Shown: positions 43,344 to 52,603 of the stretch, piece after piece | Layout of the letters: each line of letters starts with the position of its first letter | Position numbering within the stretch: position 1 is the first letter of the stretch | Assembly (NCBI GenBank): GCA_016937795.1 | Contig: JAFGVV010000053.1 | Span: 1 to 64,000 of the forward strand | From: Paludibacteraceae bacterium | GTDB lineage: Bacteria; Bacteroidota; Bacteroidia; Bacteroidales; Paludibacteraceae | Direction of reading: 5' to 3' | Length of the DNA: 64,000 bases | Position numbers and translations under genes: made by a program | Notes under the pieces: generated by a model | Databases searched by the model: none | What the model was told of the DNA's origin: nothing | What the model saw: the letters and a program-made list of their open reading frames with translations, nothing else

Positions 43344-44675
43344 TTAATGTTTCAGCACGGCTTCACCATGAAATGTCCTCAGGTCAATGCCTGTTTTCTT
43401 TAAAAATCCGGTCGGCAATTCGCCTCCGGCAAAAATGTAAACAAGATCATTTTCAATTTCCTCCGTTGCAAGTGATTCTGCATCGGAAAGAATAACTTTC
43501 TTTTCCTGAATCGAAACAGGATTTGTACCGAATTTCACATCAAGCAGTCCCAATTGTATAGCATTGGTTATAATCTGATTATTTTTTGATTTCAGACGAA
43601 TAAACTTATCACCACGATATGATAAAATCACTTTATTGTCGTTAGCCAGCATAAGAGCCGCCTCCACAGCCGAGTCGCCACCTCCCACAATCAGCACCTT
43701 TTTATTTTTGATTCTTTCAGGTTCAATAAGTCTGTAAGCCACCTTTTCACTTAGTTCTCCTTCAATATCCAGTTTACGTGGCGAACCTCTTCGTCCGAGT
43801 GCCAGCAAAACTGTCTGCGCGCTGAATTTTTCATTCCCTGAAGTATAAACCTCGAAAAATCCATTCACTTGTCTGATTTCTTCTACTTTAGATTTTTCTT
43901 TAATCTTCAGATGATTATCGGTGAGCACTTTGTTCCACAAATCCAGCAATTCATCCTTGCTTGTTTCATATAACCGTACTTTGCCATACAAAGGCAAGTC
44001 CATTGGGTGCGTCATTATAATCTTGGAGCGCGGATAAGTATATACCGTTCCTCCCAATGTATCCTGATCGAGAGTGAGCGCTCTGAGACCGGCCTTTTTG
44101 GCTGTAAGAGTAGCTGAAATTCCGGCCGGACCTGCTCCCACTATAATCAGATCGTAATCGGTTTGAGCATTTTTCTGAATTGTCTTTACAATATTTTCGG
44201 TAGCCTGACGACCCTGTTCCACCGCATTTTTTATCAATCCCATTCCGCCCAACTCTCCGGCAATGTAAATACCTTTCACACTGGTTTCGAAGGTTGGCGA
44301 AAGTTTCGGAAGCTCCACACCCCGCTTTTCAGTCCCGATCCACAGCGAAATAGCTTCTACCGGACAAGCACGAAAGCAGGCTCCGTGTCCAATGCATTGC
44401 GAAGCATTGATAATTGTCGCTTTTCCGTTTTTCAATCCCAGAATATCATGTTCGGGACACGACCTTATACAGGCTCCACTCCCAATGCAACGGTTAGGGT
44501 CGATCACCGGATAGAGGGACACAGGTTCGTATAATCCTTCTTCCTGTGCAAAAGCTATTTTTTCATTTACTTCTCTGGCAGCCTTCTTTTGCTTGAAAAC
44601 ATACAACGCAAGTATGCTGGCAATAAGCAACGCCACCGAACCGTAAATCAGAATCTGTTCAATTAGTACTTCCAT
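43344..44675 (-). CDS. membrane-anchored ferredoxin/FAD-NAD(P) oxidoreductase
   Basis: 443 residues. A membrane helix (about 7-27) is followed by two cluster motifs, CIGSGACIRSCP (63-74) and CIGHGACFRACP (94-105). Each has Ser or His where the second cysteine of a standard 4Fe-4S motif would be. Then come an FAD-binding Rossmann unit (DLIIVGAGPAGISATL) and an NAD(P)-binding unit (KVLIVGGGDSAVEAAL), as in thioredoxin-reductase-like proteins; the usual CxxC disulfide is not present at the active-site position (DLPLYGKVR instead). It probably passes electrons between NAD(P)H, flavin and iron-sulfur centres at the inner membrane. It starts 3 bases after the cytochrome b gene's stop, so the two are coupled. 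Confidence 0.85.
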   Translation of the reverse strand: MEVLIEQILIYGSVALLIASILALYVFKQKKAAREVNEKIAFAQEEGLYEPVSLYPVIDPNRCIGSGACIRSCPEHDILGLKNGKATIINASQCIGHGACFRACPVEAISLWIGTEKRGVELPKLSPTFETSVKGIYIAGELGGMGLIKNAVEQGRQATENIVKTIQKNAQTDYDLIIVGAGPAGISATLTAKKAGLRALTLDQDTLGGTVYTYPRSKIIMTHPMDLPLYGKVRLYETSKDELLDLWNKVLTDNHLKIKEKSKVEEIRQVNGFFEVYTSGNEKFSAQTVLLALGRRGSPRKLDIEGELSEKVAYRLIEPERIKNKKVLIVGGGDSAVEAALMLANDNKVILSYRGDKFIRLKSKNNQIITNAIQLGLLDVKFGTNPVSIQEKKVILSDAESLATEEIENDLVYIFAGGELPTGFLKKTGIDLRTFHGEAVLKH

Positions 44676-44678
44676 ATA

Positions 44679-45458
44679 TCAAAATATCCACGTAAATCCG
44701 AAAAACACAGCTACACCCACATGTATTGCCATAATAATGAGCATGATCAGCGCAAAAGGCAAATGCACGAAATGCCAGTAATTCATCAGTCTCTTCATCC
44801 GGTCGAGATGTCGTATTCTGAAATTCAGAACTTTCTGTTGTTGCGTAATGTGACGTATTTTAATCGCTTCAGCTATCGAAAGTTCCGGAATATTGCGTTT
44901 CAGTTCAAACAGATTAAAGGCTTTTTCATCCAACAGTTTTACATTGTATTTTAGCAAAAGTTCTGTTTCGAGGGTTGTTTGCAGATGCTCCATTTCGTGA
45001 AGACTCATCACCCGACCTTCCCGGGTACGTGGTATCTGCAAATAAATATATCGTCCGGCCAGACCACTCAGCCACACTCCCACTAACGACCAGAATCCAA
45101 CAGAAATAAGTCCTCCGAACTTAAACGATGTATGAAAAACGACCAACACAGTTCCCAGTGTACAGAAAAATATATGCCATTCGAGCCAGTGTTTCAGCAA
45201 TCCCAATCCTGACATTATCTTCAGCCTTTTACGCCCCATATATCCGAAAAGGCCTGTCAGAATAAGCGCAGTTCCGATAACGCCCAGCCCATGACCCAAC
45301 CAACCTGAAGGTTTAAGCATTTCGTTGGCAGGATGAAAACAGCGTTCTTCCAGTGGTAAACTGTAATACGAATTTCCGATCTGAGCCAGCACAACAATTG
45401 CAGCCAACACAGTCAGCACATAAAAAGAAACTACAACCACATGCAAAACTTTCGACAT
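44679..45458 (-). CDS. membrane cytochrome b-like protein
   Basis: 259 residues with five or so membrane helices: 4-26, about 54-70, 87-107, 115-135 and 225-255. Histidines are placed in helices as expected for haem b ligation: LGHGLG near 55, LLKHWLEWHIFF (about 87-98), VFHTSF (about 107) and, near the end, YWHFVHLPFALIMLIIMAIH. A long cytoplasmic loop (about 150-215) holds a charged coiled stretch. It resembles cytochrome b561/b-type membrane quinone or electron-transfer proteins. It is the first gene of the five-gene unit (b, FAD protein, 20-haem, 13-haem, barrel) and has its own promoter-like sequence (45533-45540). Confidence 0.75.
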   Translation of the reverse strand: MSKVLHVVVVSFYVLTVLAAIVVLAQIGNSYYSLPLEERCFHPANEMLKPSGWLGHGLGVIGTALILTGLFGYMGRKRLKIMSGLGLLKHWLEWHIFFCTLGTVLVVFHTSFKFGGLISVGFWSLVGVWLSGLAGRYIYLQIPRTREGRVMSLHEMEHLQTTLETELLLKYNVKLLDEKAFNLFELKRNIPELSIAEAIKIRHITQQQKVLNFRIRHLDRMKRLMNYWHFVHLPFALIMLIIMAIHVGVAVFFGFTWIF

Positions 45459-45532
45459 AAGAGAACGCTGAATATCTAAAAAAAACGATTTTTTATGTGA
45501 GCAAATGACAATTTCTTTATCTGTTTTTGTTC

Positions 45533-45540
45533 CAAATTTA
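45533..45540 (-). promoter_or_regulatory. promoter of the cytochrome b to beta-barrel unit
   Basis: Minus strand TAAATTTG (TAnnTTTG), with TTG 18 bases upstream as a partial -33. The distance to the ATG is 75 bases. A second TAnnTTTG-like site was not seen in the 203-base gap. Confidence 0.45.
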
Positions 45541-45661
45541 ATTCATTTACTCTCAATTCAACCTTGCGGGCAGAATCGTGCATCTAATTTATAATTAATC
45601 CGGATAACAAAATCAAAACTCAGCACTTTTCAAAACTCATTAAACACAACATATCAACCAG

Positions 45662-48600
45662 TTACAATTCAGAACAAAGAGTTTTCAGTACAGGAATCAC
45701 GATTTGTTTTTTTTTCTGCTTTTTGTAGGCTGCGTAAATCACTACCGCAAGCAAAATCGCGACCACATAAAGCACCGATGGTATTGGAGGTGGTGTGCCC
45801 TGACCATACGAATGCATTCCCGACAGATAATAATTCACCCCAAAAAATGTCATGATAATACTGCTGAATCCAACCAAAGCCATACTGCTCAGCACAAACT
45901 GATTGTTGAGTGCAGGCACATTGCGCAAATGCAGAATTACCGAATACACCAGAATACTTACCAAAGCCCAGGTTTCCTTTGGATCCCAGCCCCAGTAACG
46001 GCCCCACGATTCGTTTGCCCAAATGCCTCCGATAAAACAACCAGCAGTAAGTAACAACAAACCAATCATCAATGACAATTCAATAATATAGCTGATTTCC
46101 TGCATGCTGACTTTTAGTGCGACTCTGTTACGTTTGTTTTCGGCAATCATTAATATCAGATTCAAAAGTCCCAACAAAGCACCCATGGCAAGGAATCCGT
46201 AACTCGAAGTGATAATGGCCACGTGAATAATAAGCCAGTACGACTTTAGTACCGGTACCAAATTCGTAATTTCAGGATTCATCCAACTCATTCCGGCCAC
46301 AAAAAGAGCAATAGCCGAAAGTACACCTGTTACCGAAAGTGTCAGCGCCGAACGACGTGCAAAAACAAGTCCTGAAAGCGCCGCAGCCCATCCTACAAAA
46401 ATCATGGTTTCGTAGCCGTTACTCCAGGGCGCATGTCCTGAAATATACCAGCGTGCCGCCAGACCAAGCGTGTAAATTGCAAATAGAAGAATAAACGGAT
46501 AAATGGAATACTTCAGAAATTTAAACGGCTTTGCTTTCTGTTTGAAAATATCAATCAAATGGAGCGTAAGCAGCAACATACCCACAATAATGTAAAATAT
46601 CGCCAGTTTCGAAAACAGGTTCAGATTATTGTACACAATCTCAAGATCGACTCTTGATTTATCAGGAATATGATTTCCGCCATTTACAAGCTGATAATCT
46701 TTGATAACCTGCAGATTTTGTTCGGCCATTTGCCAGTTTCCGTTTGCTAACGCATCGTTCACTGCCAGCAAATAGTTTTCGAACATTTTTCTTGTCTCAT
46801 CAACTTCCGCTGAATTTTGTCCTTCATTGATTTTTCCCATAAGGGCATTTATCTGCTCCTGACTCAGACCACCCATACCGGCAGGAGGCATTGGCTGACT
46901 TTCGTTTTGCTGATGCGGACAACCTTCGTGCGAAGTTTCCTCTGTCAGATCCACCGACTTCCATCTGCCATTGGGATCATTGGGCATCGGAAAGAGATTC
47001 AGCATTTTAGTATTAAAAATCTCGTAACAGATATTCACACGCTCATCCACATTCAGCAGTTCCTTATCGTACTTGTTCCGCGAAGTCTGACTTTTCTGAT
47101 ACACTTCGTCCACTTTGCCCGACAAACGGTACATTCCACCATTTTCGTAATCGAACAACTGATTGAACGACACATAACCATCAATAGCTCCCAGTTCTTC
47201 AGCCAGATCGTCATTCCCTACTTTTATAATAGCTTCGTTTTGCCATGTTCCGGGGTCAGCAATCATTTGCAGAATTACTTCTGTGGGCGACATTCCCGAA
47301 TAAGTTGTTTTTTTACTTATTTTCCGGAATACATCCGATGCATATGTATTAAATGGCTCTATGCGTCCCTGAGCTCCGTCCTGAATAAGCAAACTATTGA
47401 GCGATGTAATGTGGTCGGCTTTTGAAAAACCGGCAGCAAAAACTGACGTGCCGAAGGAACTGAATAATAAAAGCGCAATAATTTTAGCAGATTTGGATTT
47501 TTGTTTCCGTTTTTTGCTGTTTTGAAGTTCACTGCTCAGCCTGAGCACCGTACGAAATCTGCTGTTTTTATTGAAAAGTGTGAGTAACATTCCAAACATT
47601 AGCAGAAAATATCCGATGTAGGTTACAAGTGTTCCCCAGTAATCGTTGCTGACCGAAAGCACAGTCCCCTGTTCGTCCTGATCGTAGGATGACTGAAAGA
47701 AGCGGTATCCTTTGTATTTCAGAATATTATTCATATAGATACGAAATGGCTGTCCGTCAACCTTTTCAGGGTCGTTGACAGTGATTTCGCTGGCATACGA
47801 TGACGGACTGTTAGAACCCGGATAACGTTCGAGCTGGAAATCGCGTAGCGTAATGCTAAATGGAAGTTTATAGCTGAGCATTCCGTACGAAAGAGTAATA
47901 CGAACATCGCCAATTGTAGTTACGACTGGCAGCGAAAGACCATTTTCGGCAACAAGCAGATTCACCCGCTCTTTGCTGTTTCCATCGTCAACACTGAACA
48001 CAAGCGCATCGTTCCCTTCGTCCATAATTCCGTTTGCATCCGTTTCGGGTGTTACACGTGTCAGGTTTACACGTGCTTTAGGTAGAAATGCCCTGACCAC
48101 AAAAATCACATTTTCTGTTTTGTATATTGTTTTCAGCTCGGCAGGATAAACCTCTCCGGGCAGCATCATCTCCTCGCTTTGCTCCATCATACCCATTTTC
48201 ACCAAATGCTTTGTCGATTTGAAATACAACTCATCATCCTTTCTAAAAAAGCTGATATCCGATTTAACCAATGAATCTTCAAAAGCAAAAGTTGTTCCCT
48301 CAAAACTATTATTTCGCGACAAAGGGAGCACAAAATCAGCAGTTTTGTTATTGGAATTCATTACATAAACCGAAAGCGCCGGTTTACCATTCTGATCAGG
48401 TACAATGGTTTCCACTGAATTCGGCAGGTAAAGTTTGCCTTCAATGCGAATGGTTTTGTCGTCTATCTTTATTTCCTCACTAAAATCTTCTATTGGACTG
48501 TTTCCCGCAAAAATTTCAGTCACTTTTTCTTCGGTCAACCCTTTGTAGGTTGCTGTTATAGTTAATGCTGTTTTATCCGAACTGATTTCGTTCGTTGTAG

Positions 48601-48928
48601 CCCCTTCGCGTATGTGCATAATTCCTTCGGAGCCGAAATAACGCGTTATTCCTGCACCCAAAAGTATAATGACAAATGCAATATGAAAAAGAAAAACACT
48701 GAATTTTCGCTTGTTTACAATATCGTAACGCAGCACACTACCAGCCAGATTGACAACAAGTAATACAAGCAGCACTTCGAACCAAACGGCATTATAAACC
48801 ATTTCACGGGCCACATCAGTTCCCTGTCGGTTTTCAACAAATGTAGCATAAGCTATAGATACTGCAAAAACAGTCATCAGTATTACGCTACTTGCCATCG
48901 AAAAGAGGATATTCTTTAATTTTTTCAT
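45662..48928 (-). CDS. cytochrome c maturation protein CcsBA (fused ResB-CcsA)
   Basis: 1088 residues. The N-terminal ResB/CcsB part starts with KNILFSMASSVILMTVFAVS and a helix set up to about 100, then a large periplasmic domain and a helix near 435-455. The C-terminal CcsA part (about 780-1080) contains the haem-handling WWD motif in WGRYWGWDPKETWALVS and the periplasmic His-bearing segments. CcsBA exports haem and attaches it to CxxCH of apocytochromes (System II). A fused form is normal in Bacteroidota. Its location beside 33 haem-binding motifs in two proteins suggests a dedicated maturase. A Met/Gly/Asn-rich linker (PMPPAGMGGLSQEQ) precedes the CcsA part. Confidence 0.93.
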   Translation of the reverse strand: MKKLKNILFSMASSVILMTVFAVSIAYATFVENRQGTDVAREMVYNAVWFEVLLVLLVVNLAGSVLRYDIVNKRKFSVFLFHIAFVIILLGAGITRYFGSEGIMHIREGATTNEISSDKTALTITATYKGLTEEKVTEIFAGNSPIEDFSEEIKIDDKTIRIEGKLYLPNSVETIVPDQNGKPALSVYVMNSNNKTADFVLPLSRNNSFEGTTFAFEDSLVKSDISFFRKDDELYFKSTKHLVKMGMMEQSEEMMLPGEVYPAELKTIYKTENVIFVVRAFLPKARVNLTRVTPETDANGIMDEGNDALVFSVDDGNSKERVNLLVAENGLSLPVVTTIGDVRITLSYGMLSYKLPFSITLRDFQLERYPGSNSPSSYASEITVNDPEKVDGQPFRIYMNNILKYKGYRFFQSSYDQDEQGTVLSVSNDYWGTLVTYIGYFLLMFGMLLTLFNKNSRFRTVLRLSSELQNSKKRKQKSKSAKIIALLLFSSFGTSVFAAGFSKADHITSLNSLLIQDGAQGRIEPFNTYASDVFRKISKKTTYSGMSPTEVILQMIADPGTWQNEAIIKVGNDDLAEELGAIDGYVSFNQLFDYENGGMYRLSGKVDEVYQKSQTSRNKYDKELLNVDERVNICYEIFNTKMLNLFPMPNDPNGRWKSVDLTEETSHEGCPHQQNESQPMPPAGMGGLSQEQINALMGKINEGQNSAEVDETRKMFENYLLAVNDALANGNWQMAEQNLQVIKDYQLVNGGNHIPDKSRVDLEIVYNNLNLFSKLAIFYIIVGMLLLTLHLIDIFKQKAKPFKFLKYSIYPFILLFAIYTLGLAARWYISGHAPWSNGYETMIFVGWAAALSGLVFARRSALTLSVTGVLSAIALFVAGMSWMNPEITNLVPVLKSYWLIIHVAIITSSYGFLAMGALLGLLNLILMIAENKRNRVALKVSMQEISYIIELSLMIGLLLLTAGCFIGGIWANESWGRYWGWDPKETWALVSILVYSVILHLRNVPALNNQFVLSSMALVGFSSIIMTFFGVNYYLSGMHSYGQGTPPPIPSVLYVVAILLAVVIYAAYKKQKKKQIVIPVLKTLCSEL

Positions 48929-49027
48929 GTAAAACTATTTACAAATCCGGTTCTATCTCAATTTTAAATTCAACAATCTGTCTTTCAGAAATAAAAAAGC
49001 ATTTATACAATCCAAAATCAACCGTAT

Positions 49028-50017
49028 TTATTCAACTACCTCTTTTGTAAATTTATTCATATCAAATTTCAGTTCGGTATCAAAGGTATCTTTTCGGGCT
49101 TCGCAATCCTGCTTTTTACAGCTTCTGCAATATTTCTGCGAACATTCATCAATGTGTAAATGAAAGATTATATCTTCAGGGAAAGCGGTTGTAACCATTT
49201 TCGTTAATCGCTCCCCTTCTTCATGCGCATCCGAGAGACTCATATTCCATGGCAAAACCAAATCACAATTCACATGAAGTATATCTCCGTATTTTACCAA
49301 CTTAAAATTATGTATATCAATCCATTCGTCAGATTTATTCTTCTCAATCACATCAGCAAACTTCTCTATTAATTTAAAATCAGCCTCATCCATCAAATGT
49401 GAAGTGGTTTCTCTGAGAATTTTCACACCTGTCACTACAATGATAGTTCCGAATATCAGGGCAATCAAGCTATCGAGCCATGCTAATTTTGTGTAATACA
49501 GCAAAATAAGGCCAATTACCAAACCTATTGAAGAATAAGTATCGGACTGAAGATGTTTTCCACCTGATATCAAAGCAATTGAATTGTTTTTTTTGCCAAG
49601 TCTTATGCTATACCAGCCAATCAGATAATTCAGCAAACCTGCCACTGCCACAATCACAATCCCGATATCCAGTTGTGAAACTTCGGCAGGGATAAAAAGG
49701 CGTTTAATTGCCTCAAATATAATCAGTAATCCGGCAATAATAATCAGAAATCCTTCAACAGAGGCGGATAAAAATTCAGCTTTCCCGTGCCCGAAAGGGT
49801 GATCATCATCTTTGGGTTTCATTGAAACATACACAGCATACAATGTGATGAACCCCGTAACCACATTCACTGTACTTTCAAGCGCATCTGTCAGAATACC
49901 AACCGAATTTGTCAGAAAATATGCAATTAATTTTCCGATAAAAATCAGAAACGACAGGATTGCAATAACCCGCTGAACCTTAAATTTGATATTGACTGTT
50001 TCAGATGCCTGTTCCAT
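49028..50017 (-). CDS. cation diffusion facilitator (CDF) metal transporter
   Basis: 329 residues with six membrane helices (about 17-215) and a cytoplasmic C-terminal domain. The CDF signature runs from FITLYAVYVSMKPKDDDHPFGHGKAE (split at about 57-82): DDDHPFGHGK is the metal-site sequence, and SALISGGKHLQSDTYSSIG (about 150-165) holds the second ligands HxxxD-type. The C-terminal domain ends with a cysteine-rich patch: HIDECSQKYCRSCKKQDCEARK (about 292-313), unusual for the family and a likely regulatory metal site. These proteins export Zn, Fe, Mn or Co by proton exchange. It sits between the DUF2271 gene and ccsBA in the cluster, which may indicate iron or another metal linked to electron flow. 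Confidence 0.9.
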   Translation of the reverse strand: MEQASETVNIKFKVQRVIAILSFLIFIGKLIAYFLTNSVGILTDALESTVNVVTGFITLYAVYVSMKPKDDDHPFGHGKAEFLSASVEGFLIIIAGLLIIFEAIKRLFIPAEVSQLDIGIVIVAVAGLLNYLIGWYSIRLGKKNNSIALISGGKHLQSDTYSSIGLVIGLILLYYTKLAWLDSLIALIFGTIIVVTGVKILRETTSHLMDEADFKLIEKFADVIEKNKSDEWIDIHNFKLVKYGDILHVNCDLVLPWNMSLSDAHEEGERLTKMVTTAFPEDIIFHLHIDECSQKYCRSCKKQDCEARKDTFDTELKFDMNKFTKEVVE

Positions 50018-50118
50018 TGATGTATTTAAATTAAAAATATACCCTGGCAGTCAACTACAACTATCCAGGGCATATATGCATTCAACAATATACAATACGA
50101 AAGTGTACTTCTAATTTA

Positions 50119-50643
50119 CTACTGAGGAGTCCAGGTAATCTGTACGTTCGATACACCTGAAACTGCTGAAGGAGTTTGCTGATCTTTTTCAACTCCCTTT
50201 GTAAATGCAAAAGTAGTATATTTACCGGTTCTGTCATCTTCGGTAAATTCAACACACAATTTATATGATCCATCACCAACCACAGCACCTTTCACATCGG
50301 TTCCATCCCAGTTGAGGTTGTGAGTCACGTGATTTCTCAATGTGGCGCTTGTAACGGCATCGGTTGTATTTCCCGAACTTGTTGAACCAAGCCAGTTGGT
50401 CAGATATTTTTTTCGTTCTGCAGCTCCCACCTTCAGCGACTTTACAAAAGTTCCGTTATTACTCTCAATCCATATAGCCAGCACATGCTCGGGCGAATAT
50501 TCACCATTATAGGTACTTGTGGTAAGTTGTACCGTAAGAGCACCATCCGTCTTCACCTGATTGTCGATGATAGGATCATTGGTGGTACATGCAGTAAATG
50601 TAAACGCCACTAAAAGTGCAAAAAAGATTTTTCTAAAAACCAT
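50119..50643 (-). CDS. DUF2271 family lipoprotein
   Basis: 174 residues. The signal ends in a lipobox AFTFTAC (Cys19), so it is a lipoprotein. The domain (about 35-172) has HVLAIWIESNNGTFVKSLKVG, then NHVTHNLNWDGTDVKGAVVGDGSYKLCVEF (split at about 108-137), a pattern of DUF2271: beta-rich, with T-H-x-x-x-W-D-G and D-G-x-Y. Members commonly occur next to PepSY, FMN-transfer (ApbE) or other redox membrane genes, which suggests a flavin or redox accessory role; this is association knowledge, not proof. It is the first gene of the minus-strand run that continues with CDF and ccsBA. Confidence 0.8.
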   Translation of the reverse strand: MVFRKIFFALLVAFTFTACTTNDPIIDNQVKTDGALTVQLTTSTYNGEYSPEHVLAIWIESNNGTFVKSLKVGAAERKKYLTNWLGSTSSGNTTDAVTSATLRNHVTHNLNWDGTDVKGAVVGDGSYKLCVEFTEDDRTGKYTTFAFTKGVEKDQQTPSAVSGVSNVQITWTPQ

Positions 50644-51035
50644 GATTCATTAGTTTAATTGTAAATAATTTTTCTGATAAAAATCAAAACAGAAACTGAT
50701 CACTTAATTGTAAGAAGTAACAATCAGGTCTGTCAAGCAAAAACAAAACGCAAAATTATATTTTTTATTTCATTTTAAATCAGTCCGAAAGCAACATTCT
50801 ATGAAATTAAATCCAATTTGTAATCATTCTAGCCAACAGAAAATTATCATTGAATAATTCTACAAAATTCAAAACGGAAAATGATTATTTATTACTACTA
50901 CCAAAACAGTAATTATTTCATTTCAACGATCAAACTTAAATTATTATAAATAAACATGTTTTACAATCAAGCTTCGGGTGGTGACTTTTGATTATCGTAA
51001 TAAAAACTGTACTTTTGTGCTGTAAATTTCACAAT
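50644..51035. other. divergent intergenic region between DUF2271 and lptB
   Basis: 392 bases, AT-rich. It contains the lptB promoter on the plus strand (50987-51017) and, on the minus strand, TAATTTTG at 50751-50758 as a possible -7 box for the DUF2271 operon. Nothing else is seen. Confidence 0.5.
50987..51017 (+). promoter_or_regulatory. promoter of lptB
   Basis: TTTG at 50987-50990, a 19-base spacer, then TACTTTTG at 51010-51017: both Bacteroidota promoter elements at consensus spacing. The ATG at 51036 gives a leader of roughly 12 bases. This is the cleanest promoter in the window. Confidence 0.8.
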
Positions 51036-51788
51036 ATGGAAAACGAAGGCATGGTGCTCCGCACCGAACATCTTTACAAAAAATACGGAAAACGCACTGT
51101 GGTGAACGATGTATCGATCAACGTAAAACAGGGCGAAATTGTAGGTCTGCTTGGTCCGAATGGTGCCGGCAAAACCACTACTTTCTATATGACTACCGGA
51201 CTGGTAACACCCAATGCGGGAAAAATATTCCTGAACGATGTGGAAATTACCAAATACCCTGTGTATAAACGTGCGCAAAACGGTATTGGCTATCTGGCTC
51301 AGGAAGCTTCGGTTTTCCGCAAAATGACTGTGGAAGATAATATTAAATCGGTGCTCGAAATGACAAAGTTCAGCAAGCAGTATCAGAAAGAAAAACTCGA
51401 AACACTGATTTCGGAATTTAATCTGGAACATGTGCGCTTCAACATCGGCGACCGTTTGTCGGGAGGTGAACGCCGTCGTACCGAAATTGCCCGCTGTCTG
51501 GCTATTGAACCACGTTTTATTATGCTCGACGAACCTTTTGCCGGTGTCGATCCAATTGCAGTGCAGGACATTCAGGACATTGTATGGAAACTGAAAGATA
51601 AAAATATCGGCATTCTGATTACCGACCATAATGTGGATGAAACACTGACCATTACCGACAGGGCTTATCTGCTTTTCGAAGGTAAAATTCTGTTTAAAGG
51701 CACTTCCGAAGAACTGGCCGCCAACCCGGTGGTACGCGAGAAATATCTCGGTCGCGACTTTGAGCTGAAGAAGAAAACGAGGATTTAA
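51036..51788 (+). CDS. lptB: LPS export ABC transporter ATP-binding protein
   Basis: 250 residues from the ATG at 51036; an upstream in-frame start lies inside the promoter and is excluded. Walker [10 protein letters not shown] (about 40-48), signature [13 protein letters not shown] (about 140-152), Walker [14 protein letters not shown] (about 160-172), D-loop and a switch His in [14 protein letters not shown]. LptB drives lipopolysaccharide extraction from the inner membrane with LptFG. In Bacteroidota it is often unlinked to lptFG, as here. The next gene, GNAT, starts 232 bases downstream in the same direction after a low-complexity and inverted-repeat region, so it is likely a separate unit. 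Confidence 0.95.
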   Translation: MENEGMVLRTEHLYKKYGKRTVVNDVSINVKQGEIVGLLGPNGAGKTTTFYMTTGLVTPNAGKIFLNDVEITKYPVYKRAQNGIGYLAQEASVFRKMTVEDNIKSVLEMTKFSKQYQKEKLETLISEFNLEHVRFNIGDRLSGGERRRTEIARCLAIEPRFIMLDEPFAGVDPIAVQDIQDIVWKLKDKNIGILITDHNVDETLTITDRAYLLFEGKILFKGTSEELAANPVVREKYLGRDFELKKKTRI

Positions 51789-51827
51789 GAAATTCCGGGG
51801 TCTCAGAGTTCAAAGTTTCAGGGCTTT

Positions 51828-51875
51828 GCATTTGAAGATTTGAAAATTTGAGATTTTAAGATTTGCGGGTTTGAG
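51828..51875. repeat. low-complexity TTTGAAGATTTGA run
   Basis: Units like ATTTGAAGATTTGAAAATTT between lptB and the GNAT gene. The same motif appears at 38860-38885. No coding content is seen in this gap. Confidence 0.55.
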
Positions 51876-51975
51876 AATGATACTCAACTAATCCCACGTT
51901 CATCATTCTTTTGTCTTTGTTCTTGATTTCAGGTTTAGGGTTAATTGGTTTTTAGAGACTGTACATTTAAATGGT

Positions 51976-52020
51976 AAATTGTAAAACTTGTTCCGATTTA
52001 TCGGAATGAATAAATTGTAA
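51976..52020. repeat. palindromic leader repeat before the GNAT gene
   Basis: Includes the 25-base left arm 51981-52005, whose exact reverse complement is at 52604-52628. Core palindrome TTCCGATTTATCGGAA. Layout matches 24610-24654 before xseB. It ends directly at the GNAT start codon. Confidence 0.7.
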
Positions 52021-52569
52021 ATGAGAATCACTCCTTCCACACCGGATATACAGGTTAGCCCCGACATTTTGCTGAAAGAACTTGAAACAGCAGATGCGCA
52101 GATTATTTTCGATACTATAAATGCCCAAAGAGTATATCTGGGTGAATGGTTGCCTTTTGTGGCCTTTACCACAGATGTATCGTTTACAGAAGCTTTTGTG
52201 AATGCATACATCGATTCCCCGCGCAACAATCCGACTTTTACAATCTGGTACAAAGGCGCTTTTGCCGGACTGATTGGTTTTAAGGATAGCGACTACGATA
52301 ACGAAAAAACCGAAATAGGCTACTGGCTCTCCGAAGTGTTTCAGCACAAAGGCATTGTCACGCTTGCGTGCCGGAAACTGATTGAATTTGCTTTCGACGA
52401 ATTGCAAATGAACCGCATACAGATAAAAGTTGCCGAAACCAACACCAAAAGCCGCAGCGTCCCCGAACGACTCGGATTCTGCCTTGAGGGTATCGAACGT
52501 TGTGGTGAAAAACATGCCAACGGATATTTCGATTTGTGCGTGTATAGTTTACTGAAAAATGCGTATTAA
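52021..52569 (+). CDS. GNAT-family N-acetyltransferase (RimJ/RimL type)
   Basis: 182 residues. The acceptor-side strand pair TFTIWYKGAFAGLIGFKD (about 76-93) is followed by EIGYWLSEVFQHKGIVTLACRKLIEFAFDEL (split at about 101-131), with the acetyl-CoA pocket Q/R-x-x-G-x-A-like region at EVFQHKGIVTLAC, then IQIKVAETNTKSRSVPERLGF and FEGIERCGEKHANGYFDL near the end: the RimJ/RimL ribosomal-alanine-acetyltransferase-like set. It acetylates an amino group, perhaps of a ribosomal protein N-terminus; the true substrate is unknown. The gene is enclosed by 25-bp perfect inverted repeats 598 bases apart, so it might behave as a small cassette. The upstream gene is lptB; rnz follows 117 bases downstream. 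Confidence 0.85.
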   Translation: MRITPSTPDIQVSPDILLKELETADAQIIFDTINAQRVYLGEWLPFVAFTTDVSFTEAFVNAYIDSPRNNPTFTIWYKGAFAGLIGFKDSDYDNEKTEIGYWLSEVFQHKGIVTLACRKLIEFAFDELQMNRIQIKVAETNTKSRSVPERLGFCLEGIERCGEKHANGYFDLCVYSLLKNAY

Positions 52570-52603
52570 AGTATGCTGCATTTTTCTATAACAAATTAGG
52601 CAC

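Noticed and set aside
44163..44534. Antisense open frame over the FAD/ferredoxin gene
   Set aside because: Its sequence is a shadow of the well-supported minus-strand gene with no family signature.
50967..51629. Long minus-strand open frame opposite lptB
   Set aside because: lptB is certain on the plus strand; the opposite frame is a compositional shadow.
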